From: a virus
Virus record (IMG/VR): IMGVR_UViG_3300005731_000120
Span: 1-37,320 of that record
Direction: 5' to 3' (one strand)
DNA: 37,320 nt
Shown here in pieces: positions 5,639 to 12,591 of this stretch; position 1 is the first letter of the stretch, and each line of letters opens with the position of its first letter. Below the pieces are notes generated by a model. The model was not told where the DNA came from. It worked only from the letters and a program-made list of their open reading frames with translations, and searched no databases. The position numbers were made by a program, and so were the translations under genes.

Positions 5639-6171
5639 GCATTTAATTCATGTAAAATACGAATTTGTTGCTCTAAATGTCCTAAAACATATCTTCCACG
5701 GAGTTCATTGGCTAATTGAGGGACTAAAATCGCTTTACCACCAGCTTCCCGCCACTTTTTTACGTTTCGACCAGAATCATCGATCAAAACAGCGTCTTCT
5801 CGACAATATTTTGTCTTGTTATGTTCAAAAATAGGGTTTTTTGCAAGATGGGGGTAGTTTTCTTGTAACCACACCATCTTCCCTCGCCTAATTTCAATGG
5901 GATTGGAGTACCCGCATGAACTAAGGATCGTTACCGAGTCGAAATGGTAGTGCAATAGACCTACAATCTCATCTGCGAACTCTAATTTTGGTAAAGTCGC
6001 GTATAATTCAGCGTCTTTTACTAATCTCCAGAACAAATCGGCAGAGATACCTTGATCTTGGTAAAAAGTCCAAGAATCCCACTGATCAACCCACTCAGGG
6101 TGTCCAATTTTATTACAAAAACCGGTTATAAAGTCGGCAATGACCCCGTCCATGTCTAAATAAGCGTGCAT
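5635..6171 (-). CDS. HAD-family 5'(3')-deoxyribonucleotidase-like phosphatase
   Basis: The 178-residue length and motif order fit the cytosolic 5'(3')-deoxyribonucleotidase (NT5C-like) group of HAD hydrolases, which dephosphorylate nucleoside monophosphates. Motif I is DMDGVIAD, with nucleophile D6 and acid-base D8. Motif II is TILSS (81-85), motif III is around K119 in HNKTKYC, and motif IV is IDDSGRN (D131, D132). All catalytic residues are present. Start ATG 6171 overlaps the preceding small gene by TAATG. A nucleotidase together with the deaminase at 11208 suggests remodelling of nucleotide pools during infection. The family is firm; the substrate is inferred. Confidence 0.85.
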   Translation of the reverse strand: MHAYLDMDGVIADFITGFCNKIGHPEWVDQWDSWTFYQDQGISADLFWRLVKDAELYATLPKLEFADEIVGLLHYHFDSVTILSSCGYSNPIEIRRGKMVWLQENYPHLAKNPIFEHNKTKYCREDAVLIDDSGRNVKKWREAGGKAILVPQLANELRGRYVLGHLEQQIRILHELNA

Positions 6172-6284
6172 TATAGGTCCATATCTGGTAAAGTGTCAAA
6201 AATATCCTTCTGTGTGATATCATAATGAGGATTCAGTAAATTTCCAAACTTATCGACTGCTAATCGCCAACCTTGCCTAATCAT
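6171..6284 (-). CDS. Hypothetical small protein, 37 aa
   Basis: A short frame from ATG 6284 to TAA 6171. It overlaps the preceding gene by 8 bases and the HAD gene by one base (TAATG). Fitting exactly between two coupled genes, with no other coding possibility for the gap, argues that it is translated. The sequence MIRQGWRLAVDKFGNLLNP followed by an acidic tail (DIFDTLPDMDL) has no recognisable motif. Confidence 0.55.
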   Translation of the reverse strand: MIRQGWRLAVDKFGNLLNPHYDITQKDIFDTLPDMDL

Positions 6285-6585
6285 TGTTTAGTACCTGTAA
6301 AACTTGTTTTGTTCGAACTTTGTCGTCAAAACTTGTGTAGAAATTGTAATCCGCGTCATAAATGTGACCACGTCGGACAAAAAATGGTTTTTTGAACGTC
6401 CGCCCCACAAATGCGGGGTTAAAATGACCCTCATGCCAGTGTCCAACCATACATTCACAGAATTTACAGTAAAAATTGGATTCGCAGACTATCCCACCAG
6501 CTAAATCAACAATTTCATCAAAAAAACGTTGATGCCCACAATAACATTCTATAGGTTCACCATAAGAGGTATGTTTTGCTTTCAT
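6277..6585 (-). CDS. Hypothetical zinc-binding protein, 102 aa
   Basis: Start ATG 6585 is in an ATGA overlap with the upstream gene. Cysteines in ECYCGHQ (near 14-16) and YCKFCEC (near 40-45), with His-rich GHWHEGHF right after, form a probable zinc site. The C-terminal half is basic and aromatic (RTFKKPFFVRRGHIYDADYNFYTSF). It resembles the zinc region of the protein encoded at 4533. Function unknown. Confidence 0.6.
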   Translation of the reverse strand: MKAKHTSYGEPIECYCGHQRFFDEIVDLAGGIVCESNFYCKFCECMVGHWHEGHFNPAFVGRTFKKPFFVRRGHIYDADYNFYTSFDDKVRTKQVLQVLNND

Positions 6586-6968
6586 AGTGAATATGTCATC
6601 GTGTAACTGAGTTTAAGGACGTCCCCGGCATATACACAGTGTTGTGCAATGTTTTTATACAGAATATCATCCTCATCATCTACCACCTTGATATGCTGTG
6701 GGTATGATGTGTATTCTAATTTGATTGGGTGAAAAGTGATAACGGTTTCTAACTTAGTATCCTTAATCCCTGATATTTGGAGTGGAATTTCCCGTTCTGA
6801 TTTAGTTGTTGTGAATCTTGGTCGTGCGTTTAGATCAAAAAGACGTTGAAAAAGGTTTCTCTTAACCTCTTTCCTTACGTTTTCTGTCAATACCACCGAG
6901 AACCGAGGGTATTTATTATGAACAAACACATTACATAACATTTTAAGTTGAGATTTAGGTGTCATCAT
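6582..6968 (-). CDS. Hypothetical protein, 128 aa
   Basis: I prefer ATG 6968, which forms TAATG with the upstream stop and has GAGGAAG about 7 bases before it. ATG 6974 is the alternative, but its spacing is too short. The N-terminal 50 residues are basic (NVRKEVKRNLFQRLF), and the C-terminal half is beta-rich (LETVITFHPIKLEYTSYP, VLKLSYTMTYSL). No motif recognised. Coupled to neighbours on both sides. Confidence 0.55.
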   Translation of the reverse strand: MMTPKSQLKMLCNVFVHNKYPRFSVVLTENVRKEVKRNLFQRLFDLNARPRFTTTKSEREIPLQISGIKDTKLETVITFHPIKLEYTSYPQHIKVVDDEDDILYKNIAQHCVYAGDVLKLSYTMTYSL

Positions 6969-7210
6969 TACCATTCTTCCTCTATTCGTTTAATTTTTAA
7001 CTCTCGACCTTCTTTGCCTGCCTTATGTGCGGCTTTTAACATTTCAGGAATGCTATAGATGTCATTAAAGTTCCGGCAAAGACCATTATCTTCAGGTTCT
7101 CCATCACAGAAGGAATACTCTTTATTCCCGATATGGAAATCAATTCGTGATCTTCCATCCCACTCATCTTCGGCAGTCACCACAGTTACTTCAAAATCTG
7201 GTTTACTCAT
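6968..7210 (-). CDS. Hypothetical acidic protein, 80 aa
   Basis: Starts at ATG 7210 in an ATGA overlap with the secreted protease gene. The first half is acidic and strand-forming (FEVTVVTAEDEWDGRSRIDFHIG); the second half is a charged helix (MLKAAHKAGKEGRELKIKRIEEEW). It has no signal peptide, so it would stay in the cytoplasm although its gene is coupled to that of an exported protease. An immunity or inhibitor role is only a guess. Confidence 0.6.
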   Translation of the reverse strand: MSKPDFEVTVVTAEDEWDGRSRIDFHIGNKEYSFCDGEPEDNGLCRNFNDIYSIPEMLKAAHKAGKEGRELKIKRIEEEW

Positions 7211-7845
7211 TCTAAAAATTCCTTAATTTCGTCAATTCGGGGTGATACAATATATTTTACACCATCAACGGTCGAACGTCCACTCTGAATCCCTAATAAT
7301 TTCCTATTTTCTCCAATAATTGCGGCACCAGAGTATCCCATAATGCCCTCACCTTCAAAAAGCATGATATAATGATCACCTTCTCGCATGGCTTTGAACT
7401 TTGGTTTGGATTGATACCTCAACGGTTTCAGATAATTGCCAACGTATCCTTTTGATTCTACATACTGTCGTCCATCTGACAACACTCCCAAATCAATTGG
7501 AGTCACATTGACTACAGCGTTGACTTCAAGCAGCGCTAAATCTTTAAGGTGGTTCAGCCGGACAATTTTAGCGGGGTACGAGTGATATGACGGTTCATCA
7601 CCATAGATACGGACTTGTCTATGAGTACCTTCCATATGCGCACAGGTTAACACCTGAAGCGGGTGTACTGATATGATGACTCCTGAGTGGTAATGATCCT
7701 TATCGTTCAGGACGCGAACGTAGGGACTCTCAGCTAGGGTCAGGGTACTCAAACAGATAAAGAAAACGAATAATATGTTTGGCAACATTCCAACCCAAGA
7801 ATTTTGAGAGGAATTCGATTTCTGCAATTCTCTTATCAGCTTCAT
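7207..7845 (-). CDS. Secreted trypsin-like serine protease
   Basis: The 212 residues form an S1-type (trypsin/chymotrypsin-like, DegP-type catalytic) protease. Numbering from ATG 7845, the triad is H70 (LTCAH), D102 (KDLALLEV) and S172 (GYSGAAI). A hydrophobic segment, ILFVFFICLSTLTLA (24-38), with a plausible signal peptidase site after LTLA, points to export. No PDZ domain follows. ATG 7845 is chosen for its GGGGAG site 9 bases upstream; ATG 7788 would give a shorter signal peptide and ATG 7878 a longer N-terminus. Its first 116 bases overlap the upstream gene. Trypsin-like proteases are rare in phage early regions; targets could be host envelope proteins or incoming phage receptors (inference). 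Confidence 0.8.
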   Translation of the reverse strand: MKLIRELQKSNSSQNSWVGMLPNILFVFFICLSTLTLAESPYVRVLNDKDHYHSGVIISVHPLQVLTCAHMEGTHRQVRIYGDEPSYHSYPAKIVRLNHLKDLALLEVNAVVNVTPIDLGVLSDGRQYVESKGYVGNYLKPLRYQSKPKFKAMREGDHYIMLFEGEGIMGYSGAAIIGENRKLLGIQSGRSTVDGVKYIVSPRIDEIKEFLE

Positions 7846-8119
7846 ATTTACATTCTCCCCAAGTTTGACATTGTTCATAAAAACACACCCATTCCAACCA
7901 TTCGGTCACCTTAGTATCTGTGATTAAACAGTGGGAGATAGGTATTCCATTTTGTGGTATAGGTAACCCCATACGTGCCATCATTGCAGCCACAAAGCAA
8001 AATCCTTGTGGGTAGCTAGTATTTTTGGCACCAACATACTGATACCGATACCCATCGAAATAGTTCGCCGGGTAAGTCTCTGCAAGTTTCTCAGCTTCTT
8101 TCTTCAAATGTTTTGACAT
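7730..8119 (-). CDS. Hypothetical protein, 129 aa
   Basis: Starts at ATG 8119 with AGGGAAG 7 bases upstream. It is soluble: a basic N-terminal helix (KHLKKEAEKLAETY), a central conserved-looking stretch (YPQGFCFVAAMMARMGLPIP), and several cysteines in CFYEQCQTWGEC. It shares 116 bases with the protease gene in another frame, an unusually long overlap for this operon. No family recognised. Confidence 0.6.
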   Translation of the reverse strand: MSKHLKKEAEKLAETYPANYFDGYRYQYVGAKNTSYPQGFCFVAAMMARMGLPIPQNGIPISHCLITDTKVTEWLEWVCFYEQCQTWGECKYEADKRIAEIEFLSKFLGWNVAKHIIRFLYLFEYPDPS

Positions 8120-8408
8120 ATGATTGCTTCCCTGAACGTATAAATTTCATTACCGTATCTGTGTATGTTCTTAGGTCATCATCTTTGATCGCCAACAGAA
8201 GTATTACCTTAGTCCTACTTAAAGTAATCCAATGGATAACAAGAGGGGCTTGTATGCAAAACTTACTCCAAGCCACCTGATGGAATATCATAATGTCGTT
8301 CTGACTTGTGATACGTTTTATGTAGACAATCTCACCCCAAGGTTTTTCCGATTGAGGGTAAGGTGACATCTGTTCAACATATTCTTTGATATTATTAAGG
8401 AGTGTCAT
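8091..8408 (-). CDS. Hypothetical protein, 105 aa
   Basis: Start ATG 8408 lies inside the end of the preceding 58-residue gene, and its stop lies inside the next gene. The pattern is alpha-beta (WGEIVYIKRITSQNDIMIFHQVAW, then KVILLLAIKDDDLRTYTDTVMKFI). That is reminiscent of the beta-rich small phage protein at 8568, which also ends with a strand followed by a helix. No recognised motif or membrane segment. Confidence 0.55.
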   Translation of the reverse strand: MTLLNNIKEYVEQMSPYPQSEKPWGEIVYIKRITSQNDIMIFHQVAWSKFCIQAPLVIHWITLSRTKVILLLAIKDDDLRTYTDTVMKFIRSGKQSYVKTFEERS

Positions 8409-8571
8409 AATTCTCTATTAAATTATCTAAATAGTGTGCGTCTTCAACTGTCTCACCAGTAAAAGCATTTTTCCAATCACCTACGTTACCAACGAATACT
8501 ACGATACCTGTGTGGTCAATCATTGTAATTTGGTAACCTTCATCATCGATGTAATCTATACAGATTTTCAT
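8395..8571 (-). CDS. Hypothetical protein, 58 aa
   Basis: ATG 8571 overlaps the upstream stop by ATGA, and the TAA at 8395 lies 14 bases inside the next gene. The frame MKICIDYIDDEGYQITMIDH then a short beta stretch (GIVVFVGNVGDW) and an acidic C-terminal helix looks like a compact beta-hairpin-plus-helix protein. Tight coupling on both sides supports it as real. Function unknown. Confidence 0.6.
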   Translation of the reverse strand: MKICIDYIDDEGYQITMIDHTGIVVFVGNVGDWKNAFTGETVEDAHYLDNLIENYDTP

Positions 8572-9002
8572 ATTTTTATCAATTTGCTTGGGAGTTCTGA
8601 GTAAGTAGAGGAGTGTTCGGTCTCAACTAATACTTTTTCGATTAACAACTGGGAATTTTGTCTATACTCTTTTGATGTTATCTCTTTACGAGAATCACAT
8701 GCTACTAACACAATTAGAGACCTATTAAATGTTCCGAAGCCTACTACACGAATATCATCAAGTGGTAGATGTATAAGTTTTACAGGTAATCTATTACAAA
8801 TGAAGTCAAAACATGGTTTTATATTAGTGTTAAAGTATGGCTCAACCAAAGAACTTTTATCGAAATAAAACTCTCGTGCCATTAGTATTGGTCCACAATT
8901 ATAAAAACCCCCGTAAACTTTCCATCGTTGTGCGATAAACATATCAAGTGCTAATCTAAAGATACCAGCACTACTATTTGATTTAGCTTGAAACAGTGAC
9001 AT
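8568..9002 (-). CDS. Hypothetical protein, 144 aa
   Basis: I choose ATG 9002, 20 bases inside the previous gene, with a GAAGAAG stretch before it; earlier in-frame starts (9014, 9032) would lengthen the overlap. The product mixes helix and strand (GIFRLALDMFIAQRW; VGFGTFNRSLIVLVACDS) and contains scattered cysteines without zinc spacing. The strand-then-helix end (SLIVLVACDSRKEITSKEYRQNSQLLIEKV) resembles the end of the protein at 8091, suggesting a distant pair. Confidence 0.55.
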   Translation of the reverse strand: MSLFQAKSNSSAGIFRLALDMFIAQRWKVYGGFYNCGPILMAREFYFDKSSLVEPYFNTNIKPCFDFICNRLPVKLIHLPLDDIRVVGFGTFNRSLIVLVACDSRKEITSKEYRQNSQLLIEKVLVETEHSSTYSELPSKLIKI

Positions 9003-9321
9003 CTTCTTCACCATTAACTGGAGTAATAACATTGGCGTCAGTCAATTCTCCTACCATGCCATGTAATTCAGCTTTGGTCATCATATCACTAATCTTAGCG
9101 TCGGTCTCTGCACCAACGGGGCAGTCGGGCATAATGATTGTGACAATGACACCCATATTATATTCTTCCCCTACCTCAAAGTTATGTTCACCAGTGGCTT
9201 TAATACTTGGTGAACTTTCACCTTCAAAATGGATTAGTGCTGTACCGTCTTCAAGATTATCAATTTTACTCACAGTAACTTTGATTTTATCACGTGTTTT
9301 TAGAGTATGAATATTTGACAC
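8983..9321 (-). CDS. Hypothetical protein, 112 aa, possible OB-like fold
   Basis: Starts at GTG 9321 in a TAGTG junction with the upstream stop. The first 60 residues alternate strands (DKIKVTVSKIDNLEDGTALIHFEG, then IKATGEHNFEVGEEYNMGVIVTI), compatible with a small beta-barrel of OB or TRAM type. The rest is a short helix and an acidic tail (PVNGEEDVTVSS). An OB-like nucleic-acid-binding role is possible but unproven. Confidence 0.55.
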   Translation of the reverse strand: MSNIHTLKTRDKIKVTVSKIDNLEDGTALIHFEGESSPSIKATGEHNFEVGEEYNMGVIVTIIMPDCPVGAETDAKISDMMTKAELHGMVGELTDANVITPVNGEEDVTVSS

Positions 9322-9614
9322 TAGAGTAAATTCCTCATTAGAGTTTTAATGGTTTCTTGGGTGGTATCTGCAAAAACATATCCGAGGGCGTACCCAAAGG
9401 TAATATTGAGACCAATAAGAAGACCAAATAATAAACCTAGTTTATTATTATTTTTAGGTTGGTCTTTATTTTTCAAGAAATTTTCAAAAACGTCGGTTGT
9501 CAACTTTATAGAATAGTTACTAAGTAAGTTGAGTTCGTCTTTTGTCACTGATTGACAGGATTTCATCTTATTATAGACATCAATAACATTAGGTGGTATT
9601 TCAATTTTCATCAT
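9321..9614 (-). CDS. Small single-pass membrane protein, 97 aa
   Basis: About 55 hydrophilic residues, then KDQPKNNNKLGLLFGLLIGLNITF continuing into GYALGYVFA, a clear transmembrane helix near residues 59-83 with a basic flank on the N side. A short C-terminal tail follows. ATG 9614 or 9611 overlaps the upstream stop (ATGATGA). Its role is unknown. Being in the early operon rather than beside the holin-like gene, it is more likely a superinfection or host-takeover membrane factor than a holin (inference). Confidence 0.6.
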   Translation of the reverse strand: MMKIEIPPNVIDVYNKMKSCQSVTKDELNLLSNYSIKLTTDVFENFLKNKDQPKNNNKLGLLFGLLIGLNITFGYALGYVFADTTQETIKTLMRNLL

Positions 9615-9796
9615 GGTAATGCCCTAAAGGTAACAGTAAACATTCCCGTATTCAAGGGTGTGTATAATATCTCGTAGTATTGACCTTTGTAAATACCAAT
9701 ACCACCATTTTCTATAACCCAATTGTCAATTTCTGTTTGAGACACAAGGTAAGATTTGTTTGGGGTCCAGTCCGTGGAGAAATCAAAATCATTCAT
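9611..9796 (-). CDS. Hypothetical protein, 61 aa
   Basis: ATG 9796 overlaps the preceding small gene by 8 bases. The sequence is acidic and aromatic at the start (NDFDFSTDWTPNKSYLVSQ) and strand-rich later (GIGIYKGQYYEILYTPL). No motif recognised. It sits in a run of very short coupled genes. Confidence 0.55.
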   Translation of the reverse strand: MNDFDFSTDWTPNKSYLVSQTEIDNWVIENGGIGIYKGQYYEILYTPLNTGMFTVTFRALP

Positions 9797-9968
9797 CTTT
9801 TTCTTCCTCTGTTAAAACGAATGCTACGGTAGAATCGCCTTCAGAATTTCGTTCCCCATATAGTTCGATAACTTTACCCCAACCGGTAAATTCTGGTGAT
9901 TCAACACGAATCCGCTTATTTAGTAACCGTTCAACACGACGGTCGCAAGGGATCGTTAATACTGCCAT
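9789..9968 (-). CDS. Hypothetical protein, 59 aa
   Basis: Frame from ATG 9968, with AGAGGA 8 bases upstream, to TGA 9789. The product (MAVLTIPCDRRVERLLNKRI, then ESPEFTGWGKVIELYG) has a basic first half and an acidic tail (LTEEEKDE). The good ribosome-binding site and its fit between neighbours make it a likely real gene. No family recognised. Confidence 0.6.
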   Translation of the reverse strand: MAVLTIPCDRRVERLLNKRIRVESPEFTGWGKVIELYGERNSEGDSTVAFVLTEEEKDE

Positions 9969-10066
9969 TACTTAATTCCTCTGTAAAAAATGAAAAGGGC
10001 AAATCTAATAAATATCCAACACACCAAGTCGAAGATAAATACTATACCAAAACTGGTCACATACAA
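9968..10066 (-). CDS. Possible membrane peptide, 32 aa
   Basis: In the only apparent gap of this stretch, a frame runs from TTG 10066 (or GTG 10060) to a TAA that forms TAATG with the next gene. It reads as one hydrophobic helix, FGIVFIFDLVCWIFIRFALF, with a basic end (YRGIK). No good ribosome-binding site precedes either start; GGAGG sits too far away at about 10088. Translation would depend on coupling to the upstream stop. Low confidence. Confidence 0.3.
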   Translation of the reverse strand: MYVTSFGIVFIFDLVCWIFIRFALFIFYRGIK

Positions 10067-10067
10067 T

Positions 10068-10412
10068 TTAAGACGTTCGTTTTTCAACCTCCGACAAGAC
10101 ATCTAGGAAATCTCCATTATAAACGAGAGTCTTATTTGATGTAATATAGATATCAGCTTTTGGGCGTCCTTGACCTGAATAGATTGGTACAACAGGGTAA
10201 CCATGACGATCTAACCACATTTGTACAGCTTCAACTAAGGTTACCAAATCCGATTCAGGATACAAATCTACTTTAACTCGGCTAGTAGTAATGTATACCT
10301 CTGCAACTTCTACTAATCTCGATAGAAAAAATTGAGAATCAGGGATAGGTTTGTTGTCCTCATCACTTAGGACATCTTCAAGGGTCACGCAAATTATTTT
10401 TTTAGTTTTCAT
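10068..10412 (-). CDS. HAD-like protein with substituted catalytic residues (pseudo-phosphatase)
   Basis: The 114 residues follow the HAD hydrolase template used by small phage and capsule-locus phosphatases: motif I region IICVTLEDVL, motif II ITTSR (41-45), WLDRHGYPVVPI, and GRPKADIYITSN. Where active enzymes have DxDG the protein has T10-L-E12-D; where they have ADIYIDD it has T91-S92. Both catalytic aspartate sites are lost, while the motif II serine/threonine and K85 remain. I infer a fold kept for binding, not catalysis. ATG 10412 is used because the TTG at 10421 is weaker. It is a distant relative of the intact HAD enzyme at 5635. Confidence 0.65.
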   Translation of the reverse strand: MKTKKIICVTLEDVLSDEDNKPIPDSQFFLSRLVEVAEVYITTSRVKVDLYPESDLVTLVEAVQMWLDRHGYPVVPIYSGQGRPKADIYITSNKTLVYNGDFLDVLSEVEKRTS

Positions 10413-10695
10413 TATTTTCAAAAGGTTCGTAAGAGTAATGACTGTCTTGGAACATTATACCCTGATCATGGTAGTCAGGGCAAGTGAAAATTGGTACTTT
10501 TACCAGATTTTCTTCAAATTCTTCACTAGATTTCAAACGAGAAATTCTAACATCATCAATATTGCATTCGTTTTTACCACCTGCGTCTATAGTGTCTCTC
10601 AAAGCCTCACCGGGTTTTGAAATTAAAATAACTTCTTTTGACCAGCTTTTATTATCTGGTTGGCGAAATTCCATCCAATACGCATAGAAACTCAT
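10402..10695 (-). CDS. Hypothetical protein, 97 aa
   Basis: ATG 10695 overlaps the upstream stop by ATGA. The product starts with an aromatic strand region (SFYAYWMEFRQPDNKSW), has a central GGKNECNIDDVRISRLKSSEE segment broken by loops, and ends acidic (SYEPFENNEN). Soluble, no metal site, no known family. The gene for the HAD-like protein begins inside its last codons. Confidence 0.55.
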   Translation of the reverse strand: MSFYAYWMEFRQPDNKSWSKEVILISKPGEALRDTIDAGGKNECNIDDVRISRLKSSEEFEENLVKVPIFTCPDYHDQGIMFQDSHYSYEPFENNEN

Positions 10696-11090
10696 AGTTC
10701 TAACAACCCTGTGTTAAGAGAAAGCATAGAATCCAATTCTTGCCGTGTACATTGAATTAAAAAAGAATTTGCCCCAAAAGGACCACCAGTGAAAAATAAC
10801 ATGTACTGCCCTAGTTCAACATTAGCAACAGCAATCACTGAGTCAGGTCGGAAGAACAAAGTCCCTTGTTGGGGGACATCAACTTTACAGAAGTCTGATA
10901 AAACTGATTCATCTACCCGTTGTCCGATTTGTAGTGGGTAAGGATCAAGGTAAACAACACCTTGTTGTTGTAGGTTCGGGTGAAACACAAAAGCGACTTT
11001 ATCAAAATCTAATTCAATCTCAGCCGCTTGTGCTGTGACACCATTTTCAGTTTGTACTTGTTGTACATGTAAAACTTTATGTAGATTCAT
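10692..11090 (-). CDS. Hypothetical protein, 132 aa
   Basis: I choose ATG 11090, one base after the stop of the preceding 39-residue gene, over the upstream in-frame start at 11126, which would run through that gene. The sequence is beta-rich and Gln-rich (VLHVQQVQTENGVTAQAAEI; LFFRPDSVIAVANVELGQYM), suggesting a small beta-sandwich or barrel. Function unknown. Confidence 0.55.
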   Translation of the reverse strand: MNLHKVLHVQQVQTENGVTAQAAEIELDFDKVAFVFHPNLQQQGVVYLDPYPLQIGQRVDESVLSDFCKVDVPQQGTLFFRPDSVIAVANVELGQYMLFFTGGPFGANSFLIQCTRQELDSMLSLNTGLLEL

Positions 11091-11091
11091 A

Positions 11092-11211
11092 TTAAATGTC
11101 CATGTCTTCGAAGATAAATTCGGCAAGAGCGAGAATCTCAGTATCCTCTAAATTCCAACCTTGCATTTCGTTAAACTGAGAAATTAACGTAACCAGTCGT
11201 GTAATAGTCAT
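11092..11211 (-). CDS. Hypothetical protein, 39 aa
   Basis: ATG 11211 overlaps the deaminase stop by ATGA, and TAA 11092 is one base before the next ATG. The peptide (MTITRLVTLISQFNEMQGW, then an acidic helix LEDTEILALAEFIFEDMDI) is an amphipathic helical hairpin in appearance. It fills the space between two genes exactly, the main reason to accept it. Confidence 0.55.
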   Translation of the reverse strand: MTITRLVTLISQFNEMQGWNLEDTEILALAEFIFEDMDI

Positions 11212-11720
11212 TCTAAAAACTCCAAATATTTAGGGGACCACAGTCGTCCCGAAACTCGTATGGGGTCAACATCGATTGAACCAGAGTAGTATTGTACATT
11301 AACTTTGCCTCTTTTCAAGGAAAGAAGGGCATCATCTACATCATTTTTCCAACGGTCTGGTGTTAAGTCCATTCGTTCCTTATGAACGATAAGGTTGGTA
11401 ATACCAGCACCTTTGATAGCTCTAGCACAACCTATACAAGCTGCCCAAGGGCAAACCATAATCAAACCTTGAGTCGGCACAGGGCAACCATAAATAGCAT
11501 CCCGTTCGGCATGTTCAATATTTCGTAATTTGGTGCCACGGTCAGTTTGATCACTTGAAAAACCCTGATAAAAATGGTTTACACCAATTGAGGCAAGGTT
11601 TGTAACCTCATCGCCCTCTTTAACAAGTACAGCACCATTTTGGCTAGACAGGTCAGGACTGTCTCTCGCAGAATCATAAGCTGTAAACATATAAGATTCG
11701 ATGTCATATTTACTCAACAT
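11208..11720 (-). CDS. dCMP/cytidine deaminase-family protein
   Basis: The 170 residues carry the zinc deaminase signature: H70-A-E72 (EHAERDAIYG) supplies the zinc histidine and catalytic glutamate. C95-x-x-C98 in AACIGCARAIKGAGI supplies the zinc cysteines. The layout matches deoxycytidylate deaminase-like enzymes, which turn dCMP into dUMP to feed dTMP synthesis; substrate is inferred from phage precedent. ATG 11720, 11 bases inside the previous gene, is chosen; the frame extends to 11777. With the HAD nucleotidase it suggests nucleotide salvage or control. No thymidylate synthase is present in the window. Confidence 0.85.
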   Translation of the reverse strand: MLSKYDIESYMFTAYDSARDSPDLSSQNGAVLVKEGDEVTNLASIGVNHFYQGFSSDQTDRGTKLRNIEHAERDAIYGCPVPTQGLIMVCPWAACIGCARAIKGAGITNLIVHKERMDLTPDRWKNDVDDALLSLKRGKVNVQYYSGSIDVDPIRVSGRLWSPKYLEFLE

Positions 11721-12087
11721 TACCGTGTACCCATATATAGTCAAAATTATCACAAGCCTGTTGAGGTGTGTCCCCATAGGCTACAATTTCTTGTCGTTTA
11801 GCTGACTCTGCCCATTCAGGTAGGTCTTCTTCCCCCTCTTCGAAATCAAGTGCCGCAAATTGATTTACTAATTCACATCGATATTTTTTCTCATTAGGGT
11901 CATAAAAAATCACAGTAGGATATCGGAAATGGGGTTGTCCAACTTTTTTTCGTTGTGTATATTCTAATTTTTTAGTTTCGGCTTCATATTTTGCGATTTC
12001 TAAACTAATGGACCTAATATCTAGTTGGAATTGTTCCTCTTCATTACAAAACTTATCTGAATTTTCTTCATCAGAAATCAAATTCAT
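11710..12087 (-). CDS. Hypothetical protein, 125 aa
   Basis: Starts at ATG 12087 with GGAGA 8 bases upstream. The N-terminal half is a charged helix or short coiled coil (DIRSISLEIAKYEAETKKLE). The C-terminal half has a strand-rich part (PTVIFYDPNEKKYRCELV) and ends with AYGDTPQQACDNFDYIWVHG, a pattern seen at the end of several small phage proteins (TPxxAxxNFDxxW). No catalytic motif. Confidence 0.55.
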   Translation of the reverse strand: MNLISDEENSDKFCNEEEQFQLDIRSISLEIAKYEAETKKLEYTQRKKVGQPHFRYPTVIFYDPNEKKYRCELVNQFAALDFEEGEEDLPEWAESAKRQEIVAYGDTPQQACDNFDYIWVHGNVE

Positions 12088-12580
12088 CGTTATATCTCCC
12101 TTCTTGGGGTTCTGGTAAATCCTTGTATCCAGTTTGGAGTACAGATTTATATTTGGTATTGGGGAGTATTATACCCTGTATCCTACCAGTTGTCAAGCGA
12201 AAAGTAGTAAAATTTGACTCACCGGGTCTTCGATTTAGGTTTTCTCGGTCCACATTAGCATTTAGATATCCACCTGTGGCTAAATAACGGGTCAAAGGTT
12301 TCAACCAATCAAAATCACCGTCAGGGAAGTCTAATACTAAGGAAGATGATTTATTGACTCTTAAACCATAGATACCATCCTTAATTCGTAGAATATCAGT
12401 TTCTTGTTGATTGTTAATAGTACGGGATAAACCCATATCAGGGAAACCGCCTTTGGTATCTAAAATAAATTGTGTCCCATACGGTAACTTATGTAGTGGT
12501 AGGTACTTAAAGCCATTTTCAGTATACGGGACACCCCTAAAGGCGAACTTAATCTCTTCCTGTAATTCAATATTGGACAT
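12071..12580 (-). CDS. Hypothetical protein, 169 aa
   Basis: ATG 12580 is preferred because AGGA lies 5 bases upstream; ATG 12586 would sit on top of the site. The product is soluble and beta-rich, with repeated short hydrophobic strands (LPYGTQFILDTKGGFPDMGL; GIYGLRVNKSSSLVLDFP). It contains RLTTGRIQGIILPNTKYKS near the C-terminus. No family recognised. It is the second gene of the operon. Confidence 0.55.
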   Translation of the reverse strand: MSNIELQEEIKFAFRGVPYTENGFKYLPLHKLPYGTQFILDTKGGFPDMGLSRTINNQQETDILRIKDGIYGLRVNKSSSLVLDFPDGDFDWLKPLTRYLATGGYLNANVDRENLNRRPGESNFTTFRLTTGRIQGIILPNTKYKSVLQTGYKDLPEPQEGRYNDEFDF

Positions 12581-12591
12581 AGACATCCTTT

